48,467 nucleotides of DNA from Chloroflexota bacterium (lineage in GTDB: Bacteria; Chloroflexota; Limnocylindria; Limnocylindrales; CSP1-4), in contig JACPOU010000054.1 of NCBI GenBank assembly GCA_016191345.1, forward strand, positions 1 to 48,467, read 5' to 3'. The notes below the pieces were generated by a model that did not search any database, was not told where the DNA came from, and saw nothing but the letters and a program-made list of their open reading frames with translations. This document shows positions 34,280-41,557 of the stretch, piece after piece; positions within the stretch are counted from its first letter, which is position 1, and each line of letters starts with the position of its first letter. The position numbers were made by a program, and so were the translations under genes.

Positions 34280-35014
34280 ATGGATGCCGTTCGCCTCGGG
34301 CTCGCAATCCGGGCGCTCCGTCGCCGCCGCTCCTGGACGCAGGCCCAGCTGGGCCGTCGGATCGGATGCTCCGACCAGACCATCTCAAGGCTCGAGCGTG
34401 GCCAGGCGGGCCGGGTCACCCTCCGCCAGCTGGAACGAGTCCTCGAATCGCTCGGGGCGCGGCTGCTCCTGAGGGCGCTCTGGCAGGGAGAGGAGCTTGA
34501 TCGGCTCCTCGACGCCGGCCACGCCCGGATGGTCGATCTCGTCCTCGAGCTGCTCGGAAGACTGGGTTGGGAGGCCTTCCCGGAGGTCACCTTCGCGATC
34601 GATGGTGAGCGCGGCTCGGTGGATGTGCTGGGGTTCCACCGTGCGACCGGGACGCTGCTCGTGGTCGAGGTGAAGTCGGTGGTCCCCGACGCCCAGGCGA
34701 TGCTCGCGGGTCTCGACCGGAAGGCCCGGCTCGGGCCACGGATCGCCGTCGAACGTGGCTGGCGGCCACTCGTCGTGGCGCGGCTGCTGGTCCTGCCCGA
34801 CGACCGCACGGCGCGGCGACGGATCGAAGCACTGACCACGACGCTCGATCGTGCGCTGCCCGCGCGAACCCTTGCCGTCCGAGGCTGGCTGCGGGCGCCG
34901 GAGGGACGCCTTGCTGGGATCCTCTTCCTGTCAGATCGACAGCAGGCGAGGGCTCGTCACCGCATCGCGACCGTCCGCACTGGGTCCCCGCACGGGCAGC
35001 GCGACGGTCCCTGA
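34280..35014 (+). CDS. XRE-family HTH protein fused to a PD-(D/E)XK-like nuclease domain
   Basis: The 244-residue protein starts with a Cro/CI-type helix-turn-helix (7-60): LAIRALRRRRSWTQAQLGRRI then CSDQTISRLERGQAGRV. After a helical linker, FPEVTFAIDGERGSVDVLGFH and LLVVEVKSVVPDAQAML supply Glu102, Asp115 and Glu130-x-Lys132, the pattern of a PD-(D/E)XK nuclease core. Such fusions occur among uncharacterised actinobacterial proteins. Residues 218-244 (SDRQQARARHRIATVRT) are encoded by a 109-bp element, so the native C-terminus was probably replaced by element insertion. It may be a regulator, a nuclease or both; no partner modification enzyme is nearby. Confidence 0.75.
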   Translation: MDAVRLGLAIRALRRRRSWTQAQLGRRIGCSDQTISRLERGQAGRVTLRQLERVLESLGARLLLRALWQGEELDRLLDAGHARMVDLVLELLGRLGWEAFPEVTFAIDGERGSVDVLGFHRATGTLLVVEVKSVVPDAQAMLAGLDRKARLGPRIAVERGWRPLVVARLLVLPDDRTARRRIEALTTTLDRALPARTLAVRGWLRAPEGRLAGILFLSDRQQARARHRIATVRTGSPHGQRDGP

Positions 35015-35082
35015 CATTCCCAGCGCGTGGTGTCGATCTGGCCGCGCCCCGCTGTCGAAGCGTCACCTGGTGTCGAATTGTC
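34863..35082. repeat. 220-bp direct repeat, copy A
   Basis: This segment covers the last 51 codons of the XRE-nuclease gene plus 68 bp beyond it. It recurs at 37366-37585 with only about six mismatches. It includes the whole 109-bp element and a further TGTCGAATTG word at 35071. Confidence 0.93.
34932..35040. repeat. 109-bp family element, copy 2
   Basis: The left end CAGATCGACA (34932-34941) is the exact reverse complement of the right end TGTCGATCTG (35031-35040). The first 83 bases encode the end of the XRE-nuclease protein. Copy 3 is almost identical. Confidence 0.9.
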
Positions 35083-35319
35083 GAAGCGCGTCGGCGACCC
35101 GCGGGCCGGGATGTGCGGCGCCACAAATCGCCGGACTGCCGCGGCCGCCACTCGTGCCGGCCAAACTGCACCGTGGTCTACGCGGTCATCGACAGGAACA
35201 CATCGCAGCTGCCGGCGAACCGCCGTTCTTCAGCCGCACCGACCGCTGGCATGCCCGCCGGTTCAGGCGAATGGCCGCTTCCTCTTGACCCCCCCCCGTT
35301 TCTGCATATGATCGCGCCG
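35083..35319. other. Gap upstream of the small frameshifted gene
   Basis: It has no gene-like ORF. The GTCGAAGCG-type words of the preceding repeat fade out by about 35100, and the promoter at 35285 closes the gap. Confidence 0.4.
35285..35312 (+). promoter_or_regulatory. Strong promoter before the frameshifted gene
   Basis: TTGACC (35285-35290) and TATGAT (35307-35312) are 16 bp apart with a C-run in the spacer. The ATG at 35320 lies 7 nt after the -10 box, again fitting a leaderless transcript. The C-run could make the promoter length-variable. Confidence 0.55.
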
Positions 35320-35642
35320 ATGAGGAAACCCACGCGCGCGGCCAGGATCAAGATCATCGCCTCGCTGGCTGGCGTCCTCGCGGTGTCCGCAGCAGCTGGA
35401 CGCAGAGCGCGGTCAGCCGGGCGGTGACGACGATCGGTCACCAGGACTCCCGGAACCCGGACTTCGAGGTAACGACCTCCTCGAGCGCCACGGGGTCGTC
35501 TCGCTTCATGCCGCCGGCGTCCGGAGGAGCCGGCGTCCGGAGGAGCCTCGGTCTGGCCGACACCGGTGCGCTCCATGCGCGCTATGGCACCGACCCGAGC
35601 GGCTGCTACCCGTCGCCGTGTCCGTTCTCGCCCCAGCCATGA
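35320..35642 (+). pseudogene. Frameshifted secreted small protein coupled to the lipoprotein gene
   Basis: From the ATG, MRKPTRAARIKIIASLAGVLAVSAAA is a good signal peptide, but the frame stops at 35427. Another frame, open from before 35393, gives SSWTQSAVSRAVTTIGHQDS and continues to a TGA at 35640-35642 that overlaps the lipoprotein ATG as ATGA. One indel near 35390-35400 would join them into a protein of about 107 residues ending CYPSPCPFSPQP. The second copy of the lipoprotein gene is preceded by the same C-terminal 35 codons, which supports this frame as coding. It may be a sequencing error, a true pseudogene or programmed frameshifting. Confidence 0.5.
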
Positions 35643-36337
35643 CCCACCTCCGCGTGGTCCGAGCCACGCTCGCGATCACGATCATCGTCGCCGGCTGCGC
35701 CGGCGCCGCGAAGCCGACCATGGTCCCGTCGCCGAGCGTCGCGCCCGACAAGACGGCCGGTCCCGCTGCGACGGTCGCACCCAGCGGACCGTTGCCGACT
35801 GCGGCCCCGGCGGCCTCCGTCGCGGCGCACGGCGAGAGCCGGTTTGGCGGCGCCGCGACCTACAACTACCAGACGCTGACCCAGTTCATTCGAGAGAACA
35901 GGTTCAAGGGGGTCGCCGTCGTGACCGTCCAGTCGGTCAGCCCACTGCAGTGGAACACCCCGGACGGAAGCCGTCCGGCAGACGCGGCGCTGCACGCGGG
36001 TTGGGACAACGGGACGGCCGATTACTTCATCGGACGGGCGTACAGGCTGCAGCTCGACCGTGTCGCCTGGGGTCAGTGGACCGCCAAGGGTCCGACCGAG
36101 GTTTACTGGCTCGCGGGCGGCAAGCTCGGAGCCGACGAGACCGGCAGCACGAGTGTTATCGTTCCTCCCGTCGTCGGAGGAAAAGCCGTCGCCCTGACAG
36201 ACTCCTCAACCGACTTCGGCACCGGGGTGTCGACGACGATCACATGGCTCTTCCCGGTGGACACCACCGGTGGCGTCCAAACCCTCGACCCGACCGAGGA
36301 CATCACCTTGGCCGACCTCTCCCAGCATCTGCCTTGA
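35639..36337 (+). CDS. Putative lipoprotein, tandem paralogue 1
   Basis: The 232-residue protein has a basic N-terminus, a hydrophobic stretch and the lipobox ITIIVAGC, so it is likely lipidated at the Cys and anchored outside. A Pro/Ala/Thr linker follows, and then a domain of about 165 residues beginning YNYQTLTQFIREN, with conserved VAVVTVQSVSPLQWNTPDG, RAYRLQLDRVAWGQWTAKGPTEVYW and VSTTITWLFPVD. I recognise no family; the domain is beta-rich and may bind a ligand. The ATG overlaps the preceding small ORF. It shares about 60-65% of residues with the next gene. Confidence 0.8.
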   Translation: MTHLRVVRATLAITIIVAGCAGAAKPTMVPSPSVAPDKTAGPAATVAPSGPLPTAAPAASVAAHGESRFGGAATYNYQTLTQFIRENRFKGVAVVTVQSVSPLQWNTPDGSRPADAALHAGWDNGTADYFIGRAYRLQLDRVAWGQWTAKGPTEVYWLAGGKLGADETGSTSVIVPPVVGGKAVALTDSSTDFGTGVSTTITWLFPVDTTGGVQTLDPTEDITLADLSQHLP

Positions 36338-36397
36338 CACCCGGCGGAGCCGGGTCGTTGACCTGGCAACTGGCGTCCGATCCGTTCAGCCATGTCT

Positions 36398-36510
36398 TCG
36401 GCGTCCGGAGGAACCTGCGTCTGGCCGACACCGGTGCGCTCCATGCGCGCGATGGCACGGACCCGAGCGGCTGCTACCCGCCGCCGTGTCCGTTCTCGCC
36501 CCAGCCGTGA
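36398..36510 (+). pseudogene. Duplicated 3' fragment of the small upstream gene
   Basis: The frame ending at 36510 reads FGVRRNLRLADTGALHARDG..CYPPPCPFSPQP, nearly the same as the C-terminus of the frameshifted gene ending at 35642. There is no matching N-terminus or signal peptide, so it is a truncated copy carried along with the lipoprotein gene. Its TGA overlaps the next start as GTGA. Confidence 0.55.
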
Positions 36511-37217
36511 TTCGCCTCCGCGTCGTCCGGGCCACGCTCGCGATCACGATCATCGTCGCCGGCTGCGCCGGCGCCGCGAACCAGACCACGGTCCCGTCGC
36601 CGAGCGTCGCGCCCGACAAGACGGCCGGCCCCGCTGCGACGGTCGCACCCAGCCGACCGTCGCCGAGCGCGACCCCGGCGGCCTCCGCCGCGGCGCATGG
36701 CGAGAGCTTCGTCGCTGCCGCCACGATGTTCAACTACCAGACGCTCGCGCAGTTCATCCGCGACAACAGCCAAATCTTCGCGGGCATCGCCGTCGTGACC
36801 GTCGAGTCGGCCAGCCCACTGCAGTGGAACACCCCGGACGGGGCGCGGCCATCCGAACCGGCGCTTCACGCGGATTGGTCGAATCCGGCCACGGCCCAGT
36901 ACATGATCGGCCGGGCCTTTACGCTCCGCCTCGACCGCGTGGCCTGGGGTCAGTGGACCGCGAAGGGCCCGACCGAGGTCTACTGGATCCCGGGCGGCAG
37001 GCTCGGAGCCGACGAGTACGCCAACGGGAGCGCCGACCTCGTGCCCCCGCCCGTTGCCGGTGGTATGGCGGTCGCGCTGACGGCTTCAGCAGCCGATTCC
37101 GGCCCCGGGGTGTCGACGATCAGCTGGCTCTTCCCGGTGGACGCAAACGGACGGGTCATGACCCTCGACCCGACAGAAGCTCTCACCCTCGAGAACCTCG
37201 ACCAGCGCCTGCCCTGA
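36507..37217 (+). CDS. Putative lipoprotein, tandem paralogue 2
   Basis: The 236-residue protein has the same lipobox (ITIIVAGCAGAA), the same linker SPSVAPDKTAGPAATVAPS, and the matching domain from FNYQTLAQFIRDN to LFPVDANGRVMTLDPTEAL. The first 60 codons are almost identical to those of paralogue 1 and the rest is more diverged, so the duplication was followed by drift or the 5' parts were homogenised. The GTG start lines up with the ATG of paralogue 1, 868 bp earlier. Function is unknown, as for its partner. Confidence 0.8.
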   Translation: MIRLRVVRATLAITIIVAGCAGAANQTTVPSPSVAPDKTAGPAATVAPSRPSPSATPAASAAAHGESFVAAATMFNYQTLAQFIRDNSQIFAGIAVVTVESASPLQWNTPDGARPSEPALHADWSNPATAQYMIGRAFTLRLDRVAWGQWTAKGPTEVYWIPGGRLGADEYANGSADLVPPPVAGGMAVALTASAADSGPGVSTISWLFPVDANGRVMTLDPTEALTLENLDQRLP

Positions 37218-37365
37218 CGGGTCCGCCACGATGGCCTCGCGGCCCGGCCGCCGGGCTGAGTCAACCGCACCCGGGCGACGTCCCCGCCGACTTCACCGCA
37301 ATGTCAGGACTCCGCCTCCTGATGCTCGCCAAGCCGAACAACCCGGCTTGGGGCCACCCGACGAC

Positions 37366-37585
37366 CGCGAACCCTTGCCGTCCGAGGCTGGCTGCGGGCG
37401 CCGGAGGGGCGCCTTGCTGGGATCCTCTTCCTGTCAGATCGACAGCAGGCGAGGGATCGTCACCGCATCGCGACTGTCCGCACTGGGTCCCCGCACGGGC
37501 AGCGCGACGGTCCCTGACATTCCCAGCGCGTGGTGTCGATCTGGCCGCGCACCGCTGTCGAAGCGTCACCTTGTGTCGAATTGTC
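37366..37585. repeat. 220-bp direct repeat, copy B, with a gene fragment
   Basis: It is nearly identical to 34863-35082, 2503 bp upstream. It includes a 3' fragment of the XRE-nuclease gene (RTLAVRGWLRAPEGRLAGIL) and 109-bp element copy 3 at 37435. Recombination between A and B would delete a 2.5-kb circle with both lipoprotein genes. Confidence 0.93.
37435..37543. repeat. 109-bp family element, copy 3
   Basis: The ends are CAGATCGACA (37435-37444) and TGTCGATCTG (37534-37543), exact inverted repeats. It differs from copy 2 at only a few positions, such as GGATCG for GGCTCG. Confidence 0.9.
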
Positions 37586-37645
37586 CAGATTCGGCGCGGC
37601 GCCGGTTCGACGGCCGGGGCGCGGGCGCGGGACCCCCCGGAATCC

Positions 37646-37673
37646 GAACGGCCCGCCGCTTGGCGGGCCGTTC
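37646..37673. terminator. Terminator hairpin after dnaK
   Basis: GAACGGCCCGCC and GGCGGGCCGTTC form a perfect 12-bp stem around a GCTT loop, 28 bp past the dnaK stop. It lies between convergent genes and could stop transcription from both sides. There is no T-run, as is usual in such GC-rich genomes. Confidence 0.8.
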
Positions 37674-37700
37674 GCTCGAGCTGCGTGGCAGAGCCGGTGG

Positions 37701-39704
37701 TCAGACCTCCTTGAACTCGCCTTCGACCGTCTCCTCGCCCGCCCCGCCTGCACCGGAGCCCGCAGAGGATCCCGCGCCGGCGCCCGCACCGGCCCCGGCG
37801 CCCGCGCCATCGGCCCCGTCGCTGCCGGTGAAGGCGTCGCCGCCGTTCGGGTTGAAGCCGCCCGCGCCCCCGGAGCCGTCCGAGCCGGCCTCATTGGACG
37901 CCTGGTAGGCCGCCGTGCCGATCCGGGACAGCGTCTCCGCGAGCGCCGCCGCGCTCGACTTGACGACCTCGAGGTCTGAGCCCTTCAGCGCCTCGCGGAC
38001 CGAGGTGATCTTCGCCTCGGCGTCCGCCCGGTCCTCGGCCGACACCTTGTCGCCGAGGTCCTTGAGCGTCTTCTCCGCCTGGTAGGTGAGCTGCTCCGCC
38101 TGGTTGCGGGTCTCGACCTCCTCGCGCCGCTGGCGATCCTCCTCGGCGTGCTCCTGGGCCTCGCGGACCATCTTGTCCACGTCGTCCTTGGAGAGCATCG
38201 AGGAGGCGGTGATCCGGACCTGCTGCTCGCGCGAGGTCGCCCGGTCCTTGGCCTTGACGTCGAGGATGCCGTTCGCGTCGATGTCGAACGTCACCTCGAC
38301 CTGGGGGATGCCGCGCGGCGCCGGCGGGATCCCGTCGAGGATGAACCGACCGAGCGTCTTGTTGTCGGCCGCGAAGTCGCGCTCGCCCTGGAGGACGTGG
38401 ATCTCCACCTGGCTCTGGTTGTCCGAGGCCGTGGAGAAGACCTGCGACTTCGAGGTCGGGATCGTCGTGTTCCGGTCGATGAGCCGGGTCATGACGCCGC
38501 CCAGGGTCTCGATGCCGAGCGACAGCGGCGTGACGTCGAGGAGCAGGACGTCCTTCACCTCGCCGCCGAGGACGCCGGCCTGGATGGCCGCCCCGACCGC
38601 GACGACCTCGTCCGGGTTCACGCCGCGGTGCGGCTCCTTCCCGAAGAGCGACTTCACGAGCTCCTGCACCGCGGGCATGCGGGTCATGCCGCCGACGAGG
38701 ATGACCTCGTCGATGTCGGCCGGCTTCAGGCCTGCGTCCTTGAGCGCTGCGAGGACCGGGCCCTTCGTCTTCTCGACGAGGTCGCCGACGAGGTCCTGGA
38801 GCTTGGCCCGGGACAGCGTCATGACGAGGTGCTTCGGTCCCGACGCATCCGCGGTCATGTACGGCAGGTTGATCTCGGTCGAGGCCGTGGACGAGAGCTC
38901 GATCTTGGCCTTCTCGGCGGCCTCCTTCAGGCGCTGGAGCGCCTGGGGATCCTTGGACAGGTCGATCCCCTGGTCCTTCTTGAACTCCGCCAGGAGCCAG
39001 TCGATGACCCGCTGGTCGAAGTCGTCGCCGCCGAGGTGCGTGTCGCCGTTCGTGGCCTTGACCTCGAAGACGCCGTCACCCAGTTCGAGGATCGAGATGT
39101 CGAACGTGCCGCCGCCGAGGTCATAGACGGCGATCTTCTCGTCGTGCTTCTTGTCGAGGCCATAGGCCAGGGCGGACGCGGTGGGCTCGTTGATGATCCG
39201 CTTGACGTCGAGGCCGGCGATCCGGCCCGCGTCCTTCGTCGCCTGGCGCTGCGTGTCGTCGAAGTAGGCCGGGACGGTGATGACCGCCTCGGTGACCTTC
39301 TCGTTGAGGTACGCCTCGGCGTCCGCCTTCAGCTTCTGCAGGATCATCGCGCTGATCTCGGGCGGTGAGTACGTCTTGTCGTCGGCGACCCTGACCCGGA
39401 CGCCGTCGGTCTTCGAATCCTTCTCGACCGTGTAGGGAACGAGCCCCTTCGAGCGCTTGACCTCGGGGTCGTCCCAGCGGCGGCCCATGAAGCGCTTGAT
39501 CGAGTAGACGGTATTGGCCGGGTTCGTGACCGACTGGCGCTTCGCCAGCTGGCCGACGAGGCGCTCCCCGGTCTTCGTGAAGGCGACGACCGACGGGACG
39601 GTCCGGCCGCCCTCGGCCGAGGCGATGACGGTGGGCTCGCCGCCCTCCATGACGGCCACGACCGAGTTGGTCGTGCCGAGGTCGATGCCGATGATCTTTC
39701 CCAC
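37701..39704 (-). CDS. dnaK: Chaperone protein DnaK
   Basis: The 667-residue Hsp70 begins [20 protein letters not shown] and contains the ATPase signatures [18 protein letters not shown] and [17 protein letters not shown]. The substrate-binding domain starts after [22 protein letters not shown], and the helical lid ends near residue 605. The last 60 residues include a Gly/Ala run ([16 protein letters not shown]) before the conserved acidic end [11 protein letters not shown]. The Gly/Ala part is longer than usual. It is the third gene of the hrcA-grpE-dnaK operon, 26 bp after grpE, and is followed by a strong hairpin. Confidence 0.97.
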   Translation of the reverse strand: MGKIIGIDLGTTNSVVAVMEGGEPTVIASAEGGRTVPSVVAFTKTGERLVGQLAKRQSVTNPANTVYSIKRFMGRRWDDPEVKRSKGLVPYTVEKDSKTDGVRVRVADDKTYSPPEISAMILQKLKADAEAYLNEKVTEAVITVPAYFDDTQRQATKDAGRIAGLDVKRIINEPTASALAYGLDKKHDEKIAVYDLGGGTFDISILELGDGVFEVKATNGDTHLGGDDFDQRVIDWLLAEFKKDQGIDLSKDPQALQRLKEAAEKAKIELSSTASTEINLPYMTADASGPKHLVMTLSRAKLQDLVGDLVEKTKGPVLAALKDAGLKPADIDEVILVGGMTRMPAVQELVKSLFGKEPHRGVNPDEVVAVGAAIQAGVLGGEVKDVLLLDVTPLSLGIETLGGVMTRLIDRNTTIPTSKSQVFSTASDNQSQVEIHVLQGERDFAADNKTLGRFILDGIPPAPRGIPQVEVTFDIDANGILDVKAKDRATSREQQVRITASSMLSKDDVDKMVREAQEHAEEDRQRREEVETRNQAEQLTYQAEKTLKDLGDKVSAEDRADAEAKITSVREALKGSDLEVVKSSAAALAETLSRIGTAAYQASNEAGSDGSGGAGGFNPNGGDAFTGSDGADGAGAGAGAGAGAGSSAGSGAGGAGEETVEGEFKEV

Positions 39705-39730
39705 GGTGGTGGCTCCTGTTCGCTCGAGGG

Positions 39731-40327
39731 TCAGTTGAGGGGATGGTCGGTGGAGCCGGCGCTGTCGCCGGCGGACCCGGTGGTCGAAGCGCCGTCCGCG
39801 ACGGCGACGAGGGCCGCGCGGAGGACACGGTCGCGGAGGCGGTAGCCGCGCCGCAGCTCCCCGACGATGGAGCCGTCTGGCAGTCCGCTGCCAGGGACGC
39901 TCGCCACGGCCTCATGCTCGCGGGGATCGAAGGCCGTACCCGGCGCGGCGGCAATCGCGGAGACGCCCTCGCTCTCGAGGAGCTGGCGGAGCTTCCGGTC
40001 GATGGCGGCGATGCCCTCGACCCACGGGTCGTCGGTGATCGTGGGCGGCCGCGCCTCGATCGCCCGGTCGAAGTCGTCGGCAAGCGCGAGGACCTTGCTG
40101 ATCAGGCCCTCCGCGGCCAGGCCGAGCATCGCCTGGCGCTCTTCCGCGGTCCGGCGCTTGAAGTTGACGAACTCGGCCCGCTCGCGCTGCAGCGCGGCGA
40201 GGAACTCGTCCTTCTCCCGGACGGCGGCGTCGCGTTCGCCGGTGATGCGCTCGAGCTCGGCGAGGAGCTTCGAGGGCGAGATGTCGATCTGGTCGGCGCG
40301 CTCTTCGGCGCGGGTACGTCGGTTCAT
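39731..40327 (-). CDS. grpE: Nucleotide exchange factor GrpE
   Basis: The 198-residue protein has the long N-terminal coiled-coil helix ([44 protein letters not shown]) followed by the beta-wing domain with [20 protein letters not shown] and [22 protein letters not shown], the GrpE signature. It exchanges ADP for ATP on DnaK. The frame is open upstream into hrcA in another register, but the ATG at 40327 gives the family length and lies 25 bp from the hrcA stop. The Glu/Ala-rich N-terminal tail is short. Confidence 0.95.
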   Translation of the reverse strand: MNRRTRAEERADQIDISPSKLLAELERITGERDAAVREKDEFLAALQRERAEFVNFKRRTAEERQAMLGLAAEGLISKVLALADDFDRAIEARPPTITDDPWVEGIAAIDRKLRQLLESEGVSAIAAAPGTAFDPREHEAVASVPGSGLPDGSIVGELRRGYRLRDRVLRAALVAVADGASTTGSAGDSAGSTDHPLN

Positions 40328-40352
40328 GGCTTCCTGCGCTGCATCGACGGGA

Positions 40353-41417
40353 TCAGGCGTAAAGGTGATCGACCAGCTCGTTGAGCAGGCCGGAGACGAA
40401 GCGGACCGTGCCGATCGCCTGCGGGTAGGCGAGGCGCGTGGGACCGAGGACCCCGACCACGCCGACCGCCCGGCCGGGCCGGCCGTACGGCGCCAGCACC
40501 AGGGCGACCTCGCGCATGTCCTCCGCCCGGTTCTCGTGGCCGATGAAGACCCGGACCTGGCCGGCGGCGGCGACGTCGCCGACGAGCTCGCCGAGGTAGG
40601 TCCGGTTCTCGAGGGCGGAGAAGACGCGCCGAAGCTTGTCGCTCTGGGCGAACTCTGGCGCGCCCATGACGTTGAGGAGGCCGTCAGAAAAGACCTCTTC
40701 CACGGCCTCCGCGTCGTACTCGCGGAGCATCCGGACGATCCGGTCGCCGATGCGCTGGGCGAGGGCGGCATGCGGATGGTCCGCGGGGATCCGGCCGATC
40801 GACCGCTCGACCTCGCGGGCGGTCCGGCCCGCGGCGGCATCATTGAGGATCGCCGCGACGGCGGTCAGCGTGGCCTGGTCCACGCCCGCGTCGAGCGTCA
40901 CGAGGGACTGCTTCAGGGCCCCCTCGCGCAGGACGAGCACGAGGCTGGCGAGGCGGTCGTTGATCGAGACGACGTCCACCCGGCGGATGTGCGCCGCCGC
41001 GGGCTTGGCCGGCGTCGCGAGGCCCGCAACCCGCGTGAGGGACGCGATCGTCGATGCGGCGAGGCGGAACCAGTGCTCGCTCGCGAACTCCACCTGGCCG
41101 AACTGGTGGCGGATCATGAGCTGCTCGATGTCCGGCATGGGCGCCGAATCGATGATCGACTCGACATACCAGCGGTAGCCCTCGTCCGTGGGGATCCGCC
41201 CGGCCGAGGTATGCGGGTGGGTCAGCAGGCCCCCGAGCTCGAGCTCGGCAAGGATGTTGCGGACCGTGGCGCTGGACACGCCGAGCCCGTACCGCTCGAC
41301 GAGCGCGAGGCTGCCGACCGGCGTGGCGGTGGTGACGTATTCCTCGATGACAGCCCGAAGGATCGCCTGAGAGCGATGGTCCAGCGGGCCGATGGAGCGG
41401 CGGATGCGTCGCGCCAA
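40353..41417 (-). CDS. hrcA: Heat-inducible transcription repressor HrcA
   Basis: HrcA binds CIRCE and represses the chaperone operon at normal temperature. LDHRSQAILRAVIEEYVTTATPVGS is the N-terminal winged helix, and LGVSSATVRNILAELELGGLLTHPHTSAGRIPTDEGYRWYVE is the most conserved block. The chosen TTG (41417) has GGGAG 8 nt upstream and gives 354 residues. A GTG at 41450 is in frame but lies inside the CIRCE palindrome, so it is less likely. The repressor is the first gene of its own operon and therefore controls its own synthesis. Confidence 0.93.
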   Translation of the reverse strand: MARRIRRSIGPLDHRSQAILRAVIEEYVTTATPVGSLALVERYGLGVSSATVRNILAELELGGLLTHPHTSAGRIPTDEGYRWYVESIIDSAPMPDIEQLMIRHQFGQVEFASEHWFRLAASTIASLTRVAGLATPAKPAAAHIRRVDVVSINDRLASLVLVLREGALKQSLVTLDAGVDQATLTAVAAILNDAAAGRTAREVERSIGRIPADHPHAALAQRIGDRIVRMLREYDAEAVEEVFSDGLLNVMGAPEFAQSDKLRRVFSALENRTYLGELVGDVAAAGQVRVFIGHENRAEDMREVALVLAPYGRPGRAVGVVGVLGPTRLAYPQAIGTVRFVSGLLNELVDHLYA

Positions 41418-41443
41418 GGCCGTGGCTCCCGTTCCGGAGATGG

Positions 41444-41470
41444 TTAGCACTCTCCATGCCAGAGTGCTAA
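41444..41470. promoter_or_regulatory. CIRCE operator
   Basis: TTAGCACTC (41444-41452), a 9-bp spacer and GAGTGCTAA (41462-41470) form the perfect 9-9-9 CIRCE palindrome. It lies just after the expected transcription start and upstream of hrcA, so HrcA binding would block the operon. Confidence 0.98.
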
Positions 41471-41482
41471 CGCGATGCAGGC

Positions 41483-41511
41483 ATCGTATCCGCGAGCGCG
41501 ACGAGTGTCAA
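41483..41511 (-). promoter_or_regulatory. Promoter of hrcA-grpE-dnaK
   Basis: On the minus strand TTGACA (plus 41506-41511) is followed after exactly 17 bp by TACGAT (41483-41488). Transcription would start near 41476, placing CIRCE in the first 30 nt of the transcript. Confidence 0.85.
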
Positions 41512-41557
41512 CGGATCAGGGTCTGTCCGGATCGCCGGCGATGCGTCCGTGCGGCGG

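Larger units (their letters stand above)
37218..37645. other. Gap with the second 220-bp repeat
   Basis: It lies between convergent lipoprotein 2 and dnaK. It holds repeat copy B (37366-37585) and no complete gene. From 37367 one frame repeats the C-terminal 50 residues of the XRE-nuclease protein without any start. Confidence 0.6.

Noticed and set aside
37778-37800. Gly/Ala run in DnaK as a novel domain
   Set aside because: The disordered DnaK tail is variable across bacteria; the expansion is noted in the dnaK entry but is not evidence of a new function.
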